Positions 9,092-20,083 are shown, counted from the first letter of the stretch. The stretch is 64,000 nucleotides of DNA from a sulfur-oxidizing endosymbiont of Gigantopelta aegis (GCF_016097415.1 NZ_JAEHGE010000001.1:707001-771000), one strand, 5' to 3'. Notes: generated by a model not told the origin, from the letters alone. Program-made: numbers and translations.

Positions 9092-9388
9092 ATGACACGT
9101 ACACTATTTTTTTCTTTTCTGATGAGTATTGCGCTAATGAGTGCCGCTTTTATGTCCATAGCTCAAGCGAGTGAAAACAAAACCATCATTTTGGATGTTC
9201 CGGGTATGACCTGTAATGTCTGCCCGATCACCATTCGTAAGGCACTGGAAAAAACGCCTGGTGTTATAGAAGCAAAAGCGAGCTTCGAAACCAAAACTGT
9301 GACCGTCACCTTCGATCCATTTGAAACAAATGTTGAGCTATTAACCGAGGCAACAGCAAATGCGGGTTATCCATCGACACTGAAATAG
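9092..9388 (+). CDS. merP: Periplasmic mercury-binding protein MerP
   Basis: A 98-residue HMA-domain protein with an N-terminal signal peptide ending near AQASEN. It binds Hg(II) through the two cysteines of GMTCNVC and hands it to MerT. The C-terminal part (VTFDPFETNVELLTEATANA) completes the ferredoxin-like HMA fold. It follows merT by 44 bp, as in known mer operons. Confidence 0.93.
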   Translation: MTRTLFFSFLMSIALMSAAFMSIAQASENKTIILDVPGMTCNVCPITIRKALEKTPGVIEAKASFETKTVTVTFDPFETNVELLTEATANAGYPSTLK

Positions 9389-9461
9389 TGAATAACAACC
9401 AGTTACGATAAATTATTTATCAACGATTGACTATTTTAAATATTAACAGAGGAAGATAAAA

Positions 9462-9644
9462 ATGATGAATTCAGTATGGCCCTTTATGGATGGTTTCGGC
9501 ATGGTTTTCATGCTGGTGTTCTGGTTCCTGGTGATTATGGCTGTTATTACGGTTGCAAAATGGTTTGCAGGTCAATTCAATAAAAAATGTGACTGTAACC
9601 AAACTGTAAATAATAATCCAGGCAATAAGCAAAATGAACTATAA
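9462..9644 (+). CDS. Small membrane protein in the mer operon
   Basis: A 60-residue protein with one long hydrophobic segment (about residues 10-35) and a hydrophilic tail with a Cys pair (KKCDCNQ) followed by a polar, Asn-rich end. It lies between merP and merA with its own ribosome site (GAGGAAG). Position and the cysteines suggest a role in mercury uptake like MerF, MerE or MerC, but I see no clear match to those families. Confidence 0.6.
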   Translation: MMNSVWPFMDGFGMVFMLVFWFLVIMAVITVAKWFAGQFNKKCDCNQTVNNNPGNKQNEL

Positions 9645-9648
9645 CTAA

Positions 9649-11316
<1,668 letters not shown>

Positions 11317-11320
11317 AAAA

Positions 11321-11455
11321 ATGAAAGCAATATCAATAGTGATGGTACTTTTTCTGATGTTTACACAGTCCTCCAGGGCGGGCTTGTTTGATCTGGCACC
11401 CCAGGATCTACCTTATTTAGTTCCGGATGTCCGTTTTATAAGTGAATCAAAGTGA
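11321..11455 (+). CDS. Short secreted peptide or truncated exported protein after merA
   Basis: A 44-codon frame starting four bases after the merA stop. It begins with a signal-peptide-like stretch (KAISIVMVLFLMFTQSSRA) and then reads GLFDLAPQDLPYLVPDV. It may be the intact start of a longer exported protein cut off by the following repeat-rich DNA. The family is not recognised. Confidence 0.35.
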   Translation: MKAISIVMVLFLMFTQSSRAGLFDLAPQDLPYLVPDVRFISESK

Positions 11456-11673
11456 GCCAGTCTTGGCCAGTCTTGGCCACCCATGATCTAAACCCAGTGT
11501 AATACAAATAATAAGCTGAAACAAATGCTCATGGGATCAGTGCTGAAGCACATCTGATAACACTAGCCACAGTATAGCTTACAAAGCATCTTGAAAAAAA
11601 CCTTTCGCAAAAAATGCTATACCCAGCAAAATTTTGTTGATAGACTTAGTCTGAATAACTGTCTATTGGATAA

Positions 11674-12315
11674 CTTATTTCTATCTCAGAAGAATTAATT
11701 TTTAGGCAAAGTGGTCGAGAATTTGATCACAAGGATGTTCAACTCATCCAACAAACCTTCAGAATGTTTCCAACCCTACCTCAATCAGAATTGCTTGAAA
11801 CGATCGGTGAAAACCTAAATTGGCTTACTGCTTCCGGTTTTCCCAAACGACGTGCCTGCAAAGAATTGATTATCCAAATGGAAGAACAAGGACTGATTCA
11901 ATTACCACAAAAGCGTTCTCAAGGTGCAGTGAAGCGTTCATCACCCACAAATACCTCACTGACAGATACACCTGATATTTTAGAGGTGACTCTCAAAGTA
12001 ATCAGCCCTGTTTCGGTTGAACCCGTAACAAATGATAAAGAACGACATCTTTGGAATGAGTATATTGAACGATATCACCCCCTTGGATATAAACACCCCT
12101 TTGATTATGCCATCCGTTATTTTATTCGTGCCAATGGTCAATACCTTGGCTGCATTATGTTGTATGGTGCATCACGCGCTTTAGCGCCACGTGATCGCTG
12201 GATTGGCTGGCAGCCAAAACAACGTAAGGCCAACTTATCCTGGATAGTGAATAACTCACGCTATCTTAGTGGTTTAGGCCACCCATCATTTAATATCAAA
12301 AGATGGGTGGCCTAA
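11674..12315 (+). pseudogene. DUF4338 (DruA-like) protein, truncated at both ends
   Basis: The frame opens after a stop at 11671 without an obvious start codon; the first ATG is 11764. Conserved DUF4338 features are the N-terminal helical region (FPKRRACKELIIQMEEQGLI) and the core HPLGYKHPFDYAIRYFI, YGASRALAPRDRWIGW and ANLSWIVNNSRYL. DUF4338 is the DruA domain of Druantia defence systems but also occurs in stand-alone and transposon-linked proteins. No other Druantia gene is present. After NNSRYL the sequence runs into a palindromic repeat (12271-12318), which appears to have cut off the C-terminal half. Confidence 0.7.
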
Positions 12316-12318
12316 ACC
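12271..12318. repeat. Palindromic element P1
   Basis: Perfect 17-bp arms, GGTTTAGGCCACCCATC (12271-12287) and its complement (12302-12318), enclose a 14-nt loop. A related palindrome with its loop in inverted orientation lies at 13074-13121, and a third relative at 34922-34965. P1 truncates the DUF4338 gene and sits just beyond the 3' end of hicB. Confidence 0.85.
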
Positions 12319-12374
12319 AAAATAGCTCGGCGCACTGGGTGGCAATAAATATTGATAAATACCAATATCATGTT

Positions 12375-12710
12375 TTATACATGTGTTGCGTTATCTAAAG
12401 TATCAACCACCCATTGATTTAAGCTTTTTCCTTCAGCACTTGCTTTAGTTGCTATGTCTGCATGTAATTTTGTTGGGACTCGGACATTGAATTTTCCTGA
12501 ATACTCTTTTCTTGGTTCAATATTTCGTTCTTTACATGCTTTAAGAAAAACATTAAGTGAAATTAAACCTTCTTTTTTTAAATCTTCAATGTTGCTAGCA
12601 TAAAAATCTGCGCCGCCATTTAAGCTAATAAATTCACCTCGAAACATCTCAATTTCTGGATCGTATTTAATGGCTGCTCTATAGCCATTAATTTCCATTA
12701 AATTCATCAT
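12375..12710 (-). CDS. hicB: HicB-family antitoxin
   Basis: A 111-residue antitoxin with the HicB fold in front (YRAAIKYDPEIEMFRGEFI, then NGGADFYASNIEDLKKEG) and a C-terminal ribbon-helix-helix DNA-binding segment (GKFNVRVPTKLHADIATKAS, then NQWVVDTL). It neutralises HicA and probably represses the pair. The ATG at 12708-12710 overlaps the restored hicA stop. Confidence 0.88.
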   Translation of the reverse strand: MMNLMEINGYRAAIKYDPEIEMFRGEFISLNGGADFYASNIEDLKKEGLISLNVFLKACKERNIEPRKEYSGKFNVRVPTKLHADIATKASAEGKSLNQWVVDTLDNATHV

Positions 12711-12960
12711 GGTGTTACCTCGTTATTTCTAAACCATTGTCGAATACTTGCAACCGCTCCCTTATCTGTATCAGGGCGGGGGTGAGGTCGATGGAATACA
12801 CGGACTTCACCAAACAAAAAAATTCAACACGAGAGCCTTCTCTTTCAATCAACTCGGCGCCAAGAACCGTTAATAATGACTCGATATCACGCCATTTAAT
12901 ATTTGCACTTACTGGATGTGAGAAGATCAATTCAAGTGTTTTTTGATGTTTACGCTTCAT
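12707..12960 (-). pseudogene. hicA: HicA-family toxin, apparent frameshift
   Basis: HicA toxins are small double-stranded-RNA-binding-fold mRNA interferases. The start MKRKHQKTLELIFSHPVSAN and WRDIESLL are typical. After EREGSRVEFF the frame is lost at a run of seven A at 12816-12822 on the plus strand. Adding one base yields LFGEVRVFHRPHPRPDTDKG, with the expected histidine region, and a stop at 12707-12709 that overlaps the hicB start. Because the operon is otherwise perfect, a sequencing slip is plausible. Confidence 0.78.
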
Positions 12961-12965
12961 TATAA

Positions 12966-12995
12966 AATAGTACCGTAAAATGGTACTATTGTCAA
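12966..12995 (-). promoter_or_regulatory. hicAB promoter and operator
   Basis: On the minus strand TTGACA (12990-12995), a 17-bp spacer and TACTAT (12967-12972) form a near-consensus promoter just upstream of hicA. A perfect 9-bp inverted repeat AATAGTACC / GGTACTATT (12966-12974 and 12982-12990) overlaps both boxes and is a likely HicB operator. Confidence 0.75.
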
Positions 12996-13073
12996 TTTGG
13001 CTTTTGTGCTTGATTTGAGCTTAGGGTTTCAGGGTAAACACATTTAGCTACTGCCTTGGGTCATCATGGCGAT

Positions 13074-13121
13074 GGTTTTGGCCACCCATCTTTTGAGATT
13101 AAATGATGGGTGACCTAAACC
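13074..13121. repeat. Palindromic element P2
   Basis: 17-bp arms (GGTTTTGGCCACCCATC and GATGGGTGACCTAAACC, two mismatches) around a 14-nt loop that is nearly the reverse complement of the P1 loop. P1 and P2 therefore form an inverted pair enclosing hicAB. Confidence 0.8.
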
Positions 13122-13436
13122 ACCGCGTCAACGCAAAGAATGAAATCATGCCCCAAACCAAGCCTATGGTTTTCATAAAAATTAAATGTTTCTGAAATAT
13201 CAAATTCAGCTTCATTTCTGACTGTAAGGGAATAAGTCATTTATTAGTAATTATTCGTTCTTTAACCAGCAATTCTCGCTGAGATGAAAAATTGAGTTGT
13301 AGTGGTGCTTACCAAGCAGAAATAAAAAAACTTTTCGCAGTAACTTTAGCAAAATTAAAAAAATCGAATAAAAAGCTTGCATTTTGAGAAACAAGAGATC
13401 AAACTCTTGTTTTTCAATTGGTTGAATGACTTCATG
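13122..13436. other. Non-coding stretch between P2 and the IS66-like element
   Basis: AT-rich DNA of about 315 bp. No open frame with recognisable coding character, no clear promoter and no repeat was seen. Confidence 0.45.
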
Positions 13437-14563
13437 GTAACTTCTCAATAAGTCTGTGCATTTAAACAGCACAAACTTTACCTTTCAGCAACTCAGGCAG
13501 ATATGGGATCAAATTTCTCTTGCTGATCCGGTCATTAATAAAATCCCAGAATGAAATTCCTTGTTTCAAACAAGTTTTCTTTAAACTGACAAAGGTATCT
13601 CTGCAAAGTTGCCCATCCTTTGAGCGTGTACTACCACTAATTTTACGCTTAATAACATATTCTCGAATATCATTTTCACTCAAATTATTATGAAGAGGAA
13701 TATCAGGCCGTTCCAATACCAGCAGTAATTCTGTTTTATTTCTTGCCAATCGTTTCAGTGCCTGATTCAACGTTTCAAAGCTTGTTTTAGTCCGGCACAA
13801 TTCATCAAAATGTTCAGCAATCGCTGACTTCAACGGATCATCTGGCTCAAGTTTATATTGTTTGAGATCATAAAATAGTTCCCAAATCTGAGTATGTACC
13901 CAGTTCAGTTCTTTATCATGTCGCTCATTGAGTGGTAGTATCCGCTGAAACACTCTGTCTGCATGTATCCAACATAATGCGTGCAACAAAATATCAAATT
14001 GTCCTGCATCATCACTCACAATCACCAAATCACTTGGAAAGCCACTGTTAATTAATGCCCCCAGTAAAGCGCCTTCTGTGGCAATGCGAACATGCCGTTG
14101 TGTTATGATACTATTGTTCTGCAGATAGTATTTCCAGGCTTCTTCATTATCAAAGCAAGTCTGATGACTTTGTTCAATAACGCTCAATGGCTTGTGAGGT
14201 AATTTTTCTGCTCTCATATAATCAAGTGCTGCATCGTTGAGCGTATAATCAACAGCAGCACCTCGTAACAATTGTAGAAAATTAATCCGGCTCTTATATC
14301 GAGTACTTGAAAACCAGGCAAAGGTTTCATTGCCAACGTGAGTACAATAACCATTCTTTCCATCATGACGACTACCCGTATCATCAACATAGATATAAGT
14401 ACTATTGTTGATACCGGCAGTTAGCAATGTATTTTTTTCAGTATGAAAATGGTCTTTGTCATGGATTAAAATCTCATTGATCTGACCCGTTGAAATATCA
14501 AAACTTAGATTCAACTCATAAGTGCAACACTATTTGGTTGTATTTGTGATATTTGCTGGTTTA

Positions 14564-14635
14564 TCGCTGGCTCATGAAATTCCCGGGGTGGCCGAGCGTA
14601 GCGATGGCCACCCCGGGAATTTCATGAGACAGCGA
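14564..14635. repeat. Long palindrome in the IS30 leader (copy 2)
   Basis: Same structure as at 2393-2464. In this copy the inner part (CCCGGGGTGGCC with GGCCACCCCGGG) is a perfect complement, so the stem is longer than in copy 1. Confidence 0.8.
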
Positions 14636-14746
14636 CGCGCCTGACGGCGCTACTAAAAAAATCATAAGTACAGCAATGATTTGCTCGAAAAAATGGCCAA
14701 TTGCTTGTAAAATCGGCCATTTTCTCCTGCAAGAGTAAAGTGACTT

Positions 14747-15740
14747 ATGAGAACTTACAAGCAATTGACACAAGAACAAAGATACTACATTTCGACTGAG
14801 ATTAAAAATGGCATTTCCCAGTCTAAAATTGCTCAGGCGATTGAGGTGAGTAAATCTACTATATGCCGTGAAATTAAACGCAACGCTGGTTTACGTGGCT
14901 ATCGATTTAAGCAAGCTCAAGAAAAAGCCGTTAAGCGTCGCTACAATGCTTCTAAAGCAATTAAAATGACGGATGACATGATTGCCCTTATTGATGAAAA
15001 GCTTTCACAGCACCAGTGGAGTCCTGAACAGATATCAGGTTGGTTACTGAATGACAAAATGCTACTTCTTAGCCATGAACGTATTTATCAACACATATGG
15101 GATGATAAGAAGCAAGGTGGTGATTTACATCAGTATTTAAGGCGTCAGGGAAAGAAATACCAAAAGCGTGGTAGTAACGGTAAAAGCAGTCGGACAAATA
15201 ATTAATCGAATTTCCATTGATGACCGTCCTAAGATTGTTGATGATAAACGTCGTGTTGGTGACTGGGAAATTGATACAGTGATCGGTAAAGGACACAGTG
15301 GTGCTCTGGTCACGATTGTAGAAAGAAAAACGCTTTACACATTAGTAGCAAGAGTGAATGGCAAACAGGCTGATTGGGTGACACAAGCAACAATACAATT
15401 GCTTAAACCCTTTAAAGACAGGCTTCATAGTATTACCGCAGACAATGGCAAAGAGTTTGCTTATCATGAGCAGGTAAGCAAAGCTCTTGATACAGCATTT
15501 TATTTTGCCCACCCTTATTCTTCATGGGAGCGAGGGTTAAATGAAAATACTAATGGACTGATTAGACAATATTTTCCTAAAGATACAGACTTTAAAGAAG
15601 TGACTGATAAAGAGGTTTACAACATGATGGAAAAACTTAATAATAGACCTAGAAAGGCACTCGGCTTTCAAACACCATTCCAGGCAATGAAAAAATCATT
15701 TGCAAGAACTGGAATTTCCTGCGTTGCACTTCAGAGTTGA
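14747..15740 (+). pseudogene. IS30-family transposase with 2-bp deletion (copy 2)
   Basis: Same protein as at 1286-2281. The codon that is a stop in copy 1 reads CAA here. At about 15192 this copy reads GCAGTCGGACA where copy 1 reads GCAGTCGAGGACA, a 2-bp loss that terminates the N-terminal part at 15205. The catalytic part resumes in another frame and runs to 15740. The gene lengths, 994 against 996 nt, agree with this single difference. Confidence 0.9.
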
Positions 15741-16589
15741 ATCCGCGAAACCTAATTCTGTTAATTGTTGTATTATCAATGGCTGAGTCACTCTCTGGTG
15801 ATAATATTGATAAACGATATAACTCTGTAATGTATGGCCAAAATGTCCTATATGTGTATCAAAGCTCAATTTTCCTATACAGGTATCACCATCGGGTGTT
15901 TTATAGCGAGCCAATCGATAACGAGTATTGAAAGGCTTAATCAGCAGCTCCTGAACAAAATAATCCTGATACCCTAAAAAACGTGAATGTTCTGGCAGGT
16001 TATCTGGTTTGATAACGGTGGTTTTATGAATAGCCAATTTCTTCTTTCGTTTACGACTTTTACTAGTCCCATTTCCTGAGTTGTTTTTCTTGCTTCCTGA
16101 ATGACCTGTCGGATTATCATTGTCATCATCCTTTGGCAATTTACTGGCTCTTATTTTAGGCTTTGGAGGCAGCTTTTTAAGCTTAGCAACTTCTGTTTTA
16201 AGGGCATCGATTTCAACCTGTTGGTTTTGAATGATTTCCTGTTGTTGCTCCATGAAAGCAAGGAGTAATCGGACTACCGGTGTCTTTTCTTCTTCAGGTA
16301 TCTCTGGAATTGGAGGTAATTTTTTCACTATAATCAATACAGGTTGTTTTCAATAAAACAATTGTATCATGGCTTTTTAAGGCTCTTTAGTTTGCCCTGT
16401 GTTGATCAAACTCCCTCTCAGTTAAGATAATATTCAAAAATATTCTATTTCGATCTGAGACAGATCGACAGGATCATTTATAGGGATAAATTACATGGGG
16501 CAGTGAAAATGCAATTTTTGTCCTCTAAAATGCTGTCAAGACTTTTTTGTTTTTATTTCAAGTTTTGCACAGACTTATTGAGAAGTTAC

Positions 16590-17341
16590 TTAATCTAAGC
16601 CTTTCATCGCTTGTTTTCTACGATAACTGTCGCCTTCAATTTGATAAATAGACGCATGATGAATGAGTCGGTCAATGGCAGCAGCCACTGTCATCATATT
16701 GTCAGTGAAGATACTATCCCATTCACTGAAAGCCTGGTTTGAGGTAATGAGCAAGCTATTGCGTTCATATCGGTGCGCAATTAATTCAAATAGTACCTGG
16801 CTTTCACTATTGGTTTTTTGACATAGCCAATATCATCAAGAATAAGTAACTCATATTTATCCAGCTTTTTCAGTTCAAATTCCAGAGATAACGCTTCTTT
16901 TGCCTTTTGAAGCATTTGCACCAATGAAGTGCTGCTCATGAATTTAACCCGCACTGATTGCTCGATGAGTGCGTAACCAATAGCGGCGGCTAAATGCGTT
17001 TTCCCCAGACCACTGGCACCAAATAAAAGCAGATTATGTCCTTGCCTGAGCCAGTCTAACTGAGTAATTTTTTGTTTGAGCTGTTGGGCTGTCACACCGG
17101 TTATTTCATTAAAGTCATACTGTGATAACTGTTTACCAATGGGTAGTTTGCTTTCTCTTAATAAGCGCTTTAATTTATTGTCATGCCGGTAACTGGTTTC
17201 TAATTCACATAAATGGGCTAAAAATAATTCAGGCTCCCAATCTAATTCAATGGCTTTTTGTGAAACCTGCTGCCATTGTTTGACCATGGTCGTTAAACGT
17301 AATTCTTTGAGTAAAAACGGTAAACTTTGTGCATTGGCCAT
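16590..17341 (-). pseudogene. istB: IstB-like ATPase of IS21 element 2, frameshifted
   Basis: AAA+ helper for IS21 transposition, starting MANAQSLPFLLKELRL at 17341. Walker A is LLLFGASGLGKTHLAAAIG and Walker B is ELLILDDIGYV. The frame is lost after YVKK at a run of six T (16814-16819). One added base restores QVLFELIAHRYERNSLLIT and a normal C-terminus ending IYQIEGDSYRRKQAM. Total length is as expected for IstB. Confidence 0.85.
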
Positions 17342-17342
17342 A

Positions 17343-18836
17343 TTAATTCCCCAGTAATACATTGTAGGTCGATAAGTCATGTTGCTGACTGGTGTACTGA
17401 GGTCTATCAACCGACATGGGCGCAAAAAAGTCACGGCACGCTTTGATGGAAACTCGACTGCCGGCTTCTAACGAGGCTAAGACAAAACGACCCAGCGCTG
17501 CTTCACAATCATAGGCATCGGCAATGGACAGCAAGCTCACCATATAACGGCAATCATCATCATGAATGCCCGTTTGTTTGAGATTTTCCCAAATCAGGGT
17601 GAAATCACCTTCTGGGACAATATCATCTCGGTAAGCCGATGATTTAAAGGCATTGGGCTTTTTGGCTAACGAGTGAATGATATGTTTATAATTGATTGAA
17701 CGCGAACGGATATGGCGGTGTGCATAAATACGCTTTAAACTTAAGGTCAATTCATGACCATAGAAACAATCTAAATGTTGATCATAAATATGGATCAATA
17801 ACGTGGTACCAATCAATCGGGAGGGTACGGTATAAGTGACTCGTTTAACTGAAATGGTACTCCTTGTGGTGACTTTAACATAGAGCTCACTAAAGCCATT
17901 GGTGCGGCGGCTGGGAAGCGGTTTTAAGTGTGCTTTTTCTTCATTAAATCGTGTTTTACAGCGTATGTTTATTTGGCGAACGATGTCATCAATAAAGGCT
18001 TCATAATCCAATAAGGCGGTAAAATCTCGACTGCCACGAAGGAGTAGCTTTTGTTCGATTCGGCGTTTTAAATGACCATTAGGGGATTCAATGGCTCCAT
18101 TTTCATGGGCAATGCCTTTATTGTTTCGAGTGGCTTTTATACCATAGTATTGACATAATTTTTCATAACGCTCGGTCAGCTTTTCTTGTTCATAATGATT
18201 GTTAAATGCAGCACTTAGGCTATCGGTTCGGTGGCTTACAGGGACACCGCCTGATTGCCATAGCGCATTTTGTAAGCCTGAAGAAAGAGATTCAAAGCTC
18301 TCTCCACCTAAGACAACTTGAACATAAGTCCAGCCACTATAAACCAATCGGTAGTGATAAAGTTTGTGTTTAAACTCTTCTCCGTCAATCGTGATTTTAA
18401 GCTCATTAGCCCAGGTGTAATCTGAAATACCCATATCACCGGCAATGTGTTTTTGTTGAAAAATAACTTCTTGCTCCGGTCCTTCCTGAGCACGCCAGCG
18501 TTTGACTCGGCGTTGCAGTGTTCTTAGGTGAGTGTTGTCAAATTGACCGGGTTCTAGCTCTTCCAGTGCTTCTAATAAGGTAATGGGCTGTAGTTTGGGC
18601 TCAATCTCAAGTAAGGGCACTAAATGTTGTTCAAAAGCACCATTTAAGGGATCTTTTCGAGTTTTGTACTGTCTGGGCTGTGTGGTGCCGCCGGGGTGCT
18701 TACCTGTATCAATGCGTCGCGCTGATCTTTCTGAAAATCCTGCTTTGGCTGCTGATGAAGCTTGAGTGTGATTCGGTTGTTTTCGATGTGACATGTATAA
18801 CTTGACCTGTTCTTGGGTAATTGATTTTCCAGACAT
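17343..18836 (-). CDS. istA: IstA transposase of IS21 element 2, intact
   Basis: A 497-residue DDE transposase and the only full-length istA in the window. It has an N-terminal helix-turn-helix (AAKAGFSERSARRID), then Asp in GDMGISDYTW, Asp in SHRTDSLSAAF and Glu in GIAHENGAIESPNGHL. It starts at 18836 and ends one base before istB. The paired IstB appears frameshifted, so mobility is doubtful as sequenced. Confidence 0.93.
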   Translation of the reverse strand: MSGKSITQEQVKLYMSHRKQPNHTQASSAAKAGFSERSARRIDTGKHPGGTTQPRQYKTRKDPLNGAFEQHLVPLLEIEPKLQPITLLEALEELEPGQFDNTHLRTLQRRVKRWRAQEGPEQEVIFQQKHIAGDMGISDYTWANELKITIDGEEFKHKLYHYRLVYSGWTYVQVVLGGESFESLSSGLQNALWQSGGVPVSHRTDSLSAAFNNHYEQEKLTERYEKLCQYYGIKATRNNKGIAHENGAIESPNGHLKRRIEQKLLLRGSRDFTALLDYEAFIDDIVRQINIRCKTRFNEEKAHLKPLPSRRTNGFSELYVKVTTRSTISVKRVTYTVPSRLIGTTLLIHIYDQHLDCFYGHELTLSLKRIYAHRHIRSRSINYKHIIHSLAKKPNAFKSSAYRDDIVPEGDFTLIWENLKQTGIHDDDCRYMVSLLSIADAYDCEAALGRFVLASLEAGSRVSIKACRDFFAPMSVDRPQYTSQQHDLSTYNVLLGN

Positions 18837-18919
18837 AAAAATCCTTCTCGATTAATGTGTCTGGAGTGTATCAAACCGGCCAAGCTAGTTGTCGCCGACC
18901 GGACAAGTTAATTGTCGCC

Positions 18920-19327
18920 TAATACAAAACCATTTGTTGCCCCATTATCATATGACTCAGTGTAACTAATGAGCGATTTTCCTTTACCACCGTAAATTTG
19001 CTCTGGATTGTTACCATTTATCATCAGTGAAGGCTTACTTCCCACATCACCAAAGTCTGGATGCCAAGCTTCGCCTGTTCGACCAAAATCCCACCCTATA
19101 GGTACATCTTTTTCTCTTTTCAACTCTCCATACTTAAAGGACGTCTTCCAATTTGGCTGACGATCAAAATTATCTTGATATAAAACCGCTTGAGAAGCTA
19201 TATCAATTATTCCTATTTTGAGATTAGTTTCCATACCTATCCACCCAGATACTGGCAAGGAACTAAAAGCACTAAGCAACATTGTAGAAAACAAGCAATA
19301 TTTTTTTGTTTTTTTTAAAAAAATCAT
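18920..19327 (-). pseudogene. Secreted protein, C-terminus removed by IS21 element 2
   Basis: The 139-codon frame has a signal peptide (YCLFSTMLLSAFSSLPVSG) and continues LYQDNFDRQPNWKTSFKYGE and GWDFGRTGEAWHPDFGDVG. The last few codons come from the end of the IS21 element. The Asp/Gly/Trp-rich extracellular style suggests a carbohydrate-binding or lyase-like exported protein, but I do not recognise the family. Confidence 0.55.
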
Positions 19328-19399
19328 TCTTTACCCCTAGAATAAGCCTTAATGTATTATATTATAGTACTTTTAATCTCGATGAATGTGATATTTATC

Positions 19400-19440
19400 T
19401 GACAGCGGTCTCCTGAAAGTGTCCTAATCTTGGCCATTCT
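19400..19440 (+). repeat. Solitary IS21-type terminal sequence
   Basis: TGACAGCGGTCTCCTGAAAG followed by TGTCCTAATCTTGGCCAT matches the terminal repeats of IS21 element 1 (3343 and 6829) but has no istAB attached. Its interior side abuts the primase fragment, as after a deletion. Confidence 0.65.
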
Positions 19441-19530
19441 TTTTGAGTTTATAGCCTTGTGACTGGATCAGCTGAACCAGATCAATATCTTTTTTATTTT
19501 AGAAATTAATTCTTCAGGTAAACGTGGCAT
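19424..19530 (-). pseudogene. Primase-like N-terminal fragment (second locus)
   Basis: The reading begins MPRLPEELISKIKK. After one base is added in the A run it continues DIDLVQLIQSQGYKLKKNG, the usual start of CHC2 zinc-finger primase-like proteins (family recall). It ends at the solitary IS21-type terminus. It lies divergently upstream of XRE module 2, just as the fragment at 6830-6886 lies beside module 1. Confidence 0.55.
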
Positions 19531-19614
19531 TTTGACCCTTTTATAGTGTAAGCAATGGGAACATATTATGGATATAAAGTAATACATATGATACCTTATA
19601 TCAACAAAAACAGC

Positions 19615-19643
19615 TTGAAGAGTGTAAAAACCTAGAATATACT
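19615..19643 (+). promoter_or_regulatory. Promoter of XRE module 2
   Basis: TTGAAG (19615-19620), a 17-bp spacer and TATACT (19638-19643) lie upstream of the XRE start at 19697. The -10 box sits inside a small dyad (CTAG, six bases, CTAG) that could be the operator. Confidence 0.6.
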
Positions 19644-19696
19644 AGTGGAAGGATATGAACAATACGACCTGAATTTGCTATCAATAAGGAGTTAAT

Positions 19697-20071
19697 ATGA
19701 CCTTAGGTGAACGCCTTAAGCGACTAAGACAAGAACATAAATGGTCACAGGCTCAGTTTTCTAAAAAACTGAATGTACATCAGAAACAAGTCTCTGGTTA
19801 TGAACGGGATATTCATGTGCCTTCAATTGACGTATTAGTACGAGCTGCTGAGATCTTTAATGTTTCATTAGATTATCTGGCCATTGAACATCATGGACAA
19901 ACAACACCAGTACAGATTGCTGATCGTGAGTTGTTACGCAAGCTTGAAGCCGTTGATAAATTATCCGATCAGGATAAATCAACCATTAAAGCCGTATTAG
20001 ATTCCTTTATTTTAAAAAGCCAATTTCAGCAATTGGCTAATATTAATAATAAAGTCAATTCAGCCATCTAA
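19697..20071 (+). CDS. XRE-family helix-turn-helix regulator (module 2)
   Basis: A 124-residue regulator with an N-terminal lambda-repressor-type helix-turn-helix (LGERLKRLRQEHKWSQAQFS, KLNVHQKQVSGYERD) and a helical C-terminal half that may dimerise. AAGGAG precedes the ATG. It heads the same gene order, XRE-antitoxin-ParE, as module 1 at 7007, but the sequences have diverged considerably. Confidence 0.88.
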   Translation: MTLGERLKRLRQEHKWSQAQFSKKLNVHQKQVSGYERDIHVPSIDVLVRAAEIFNVSLDYLAIEHHGQTTPVQIADRELLRKLEAVDKLSDQDKSTIKAVLDSFILKSQFQQLANINNKVNSAI

Positions 20072-20083
20072 GGAGCACACTCT

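Larger units (their letters stand above)
14504..15747 (+). mobile_element. IS30-family element, copy 2
   Basis: The 1244-bp element begins CTTAGATTCAACTC and ends GAGTTGAATCCGCG. It is flanked by a 3-bp duplication AAA (14501-14503 and 15748-15750), confirmed against the empty site in the second IS66-like copy near 53910. It is almost identical to copy 1 but lacks 2 bp inside the transposase gene. Confidence 0.9.
13462..16337 (-). pseudogene. IS66-like transposase split by an IS30 insertion
   Basis: The N-terminal part (15751-16337) has a coiled coil (FMEQQQEIIQNQQVEIDALK) and a basic region (SRKRKKKLAIHK), ending at QQLTELGF. The C-terminal part (13462-14500) resumes at DISTGQINEILIHD. Catalytic residues are in YVDDTGSRHDG, VIVSDDAGQFD and LSENDIREYVIKRK. 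The uninterrupted junction is seen in the copy at 53343-54983. The start codon is uncertain (TTG 16337 or GTG 16328). Confidence 0.85.
13437..16589 (-). mobile_element. IS66-like element, copy 1, interrupted by IS30
   Basis: The terminal inverted repeats are GTAACTTCTCAATAAGTCTG (from 13437) and its complement ending at 16589. One transposase gene on the minus strand is split by the IS30-family element at 14504-15747. A second copy at 53343-54983 has an 8-bp target duplication, which with the DDE pattern supports IS66 affinity. Copy 1 shows no matching target duplication and its right end abuts the stop codon of an istB gene. Confidence 0.82.
16590..18919 (-). mobile_element. IS21-family element 2
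   Basis: istA and istB are adjacent with one base between them. The right end carries two related blocks, CAAGCTAGTTGTCGCCGACC and ACAAGTTAATTGTCGCC, ending near 18919; such repeated motifs are usual at IS21-family ends. The left end is missing: the istB stop codon (16590-16592) directly touches the IS66-like element. The right end truncates a secreted-protein gene. Confidence 0.85.

Noticed and set aside
11674-12315. Druantia defence system
   Set aside because: Only a DruA-like fragment is present; no DruB-DruE-type genes are nearby and the gene is truncated.
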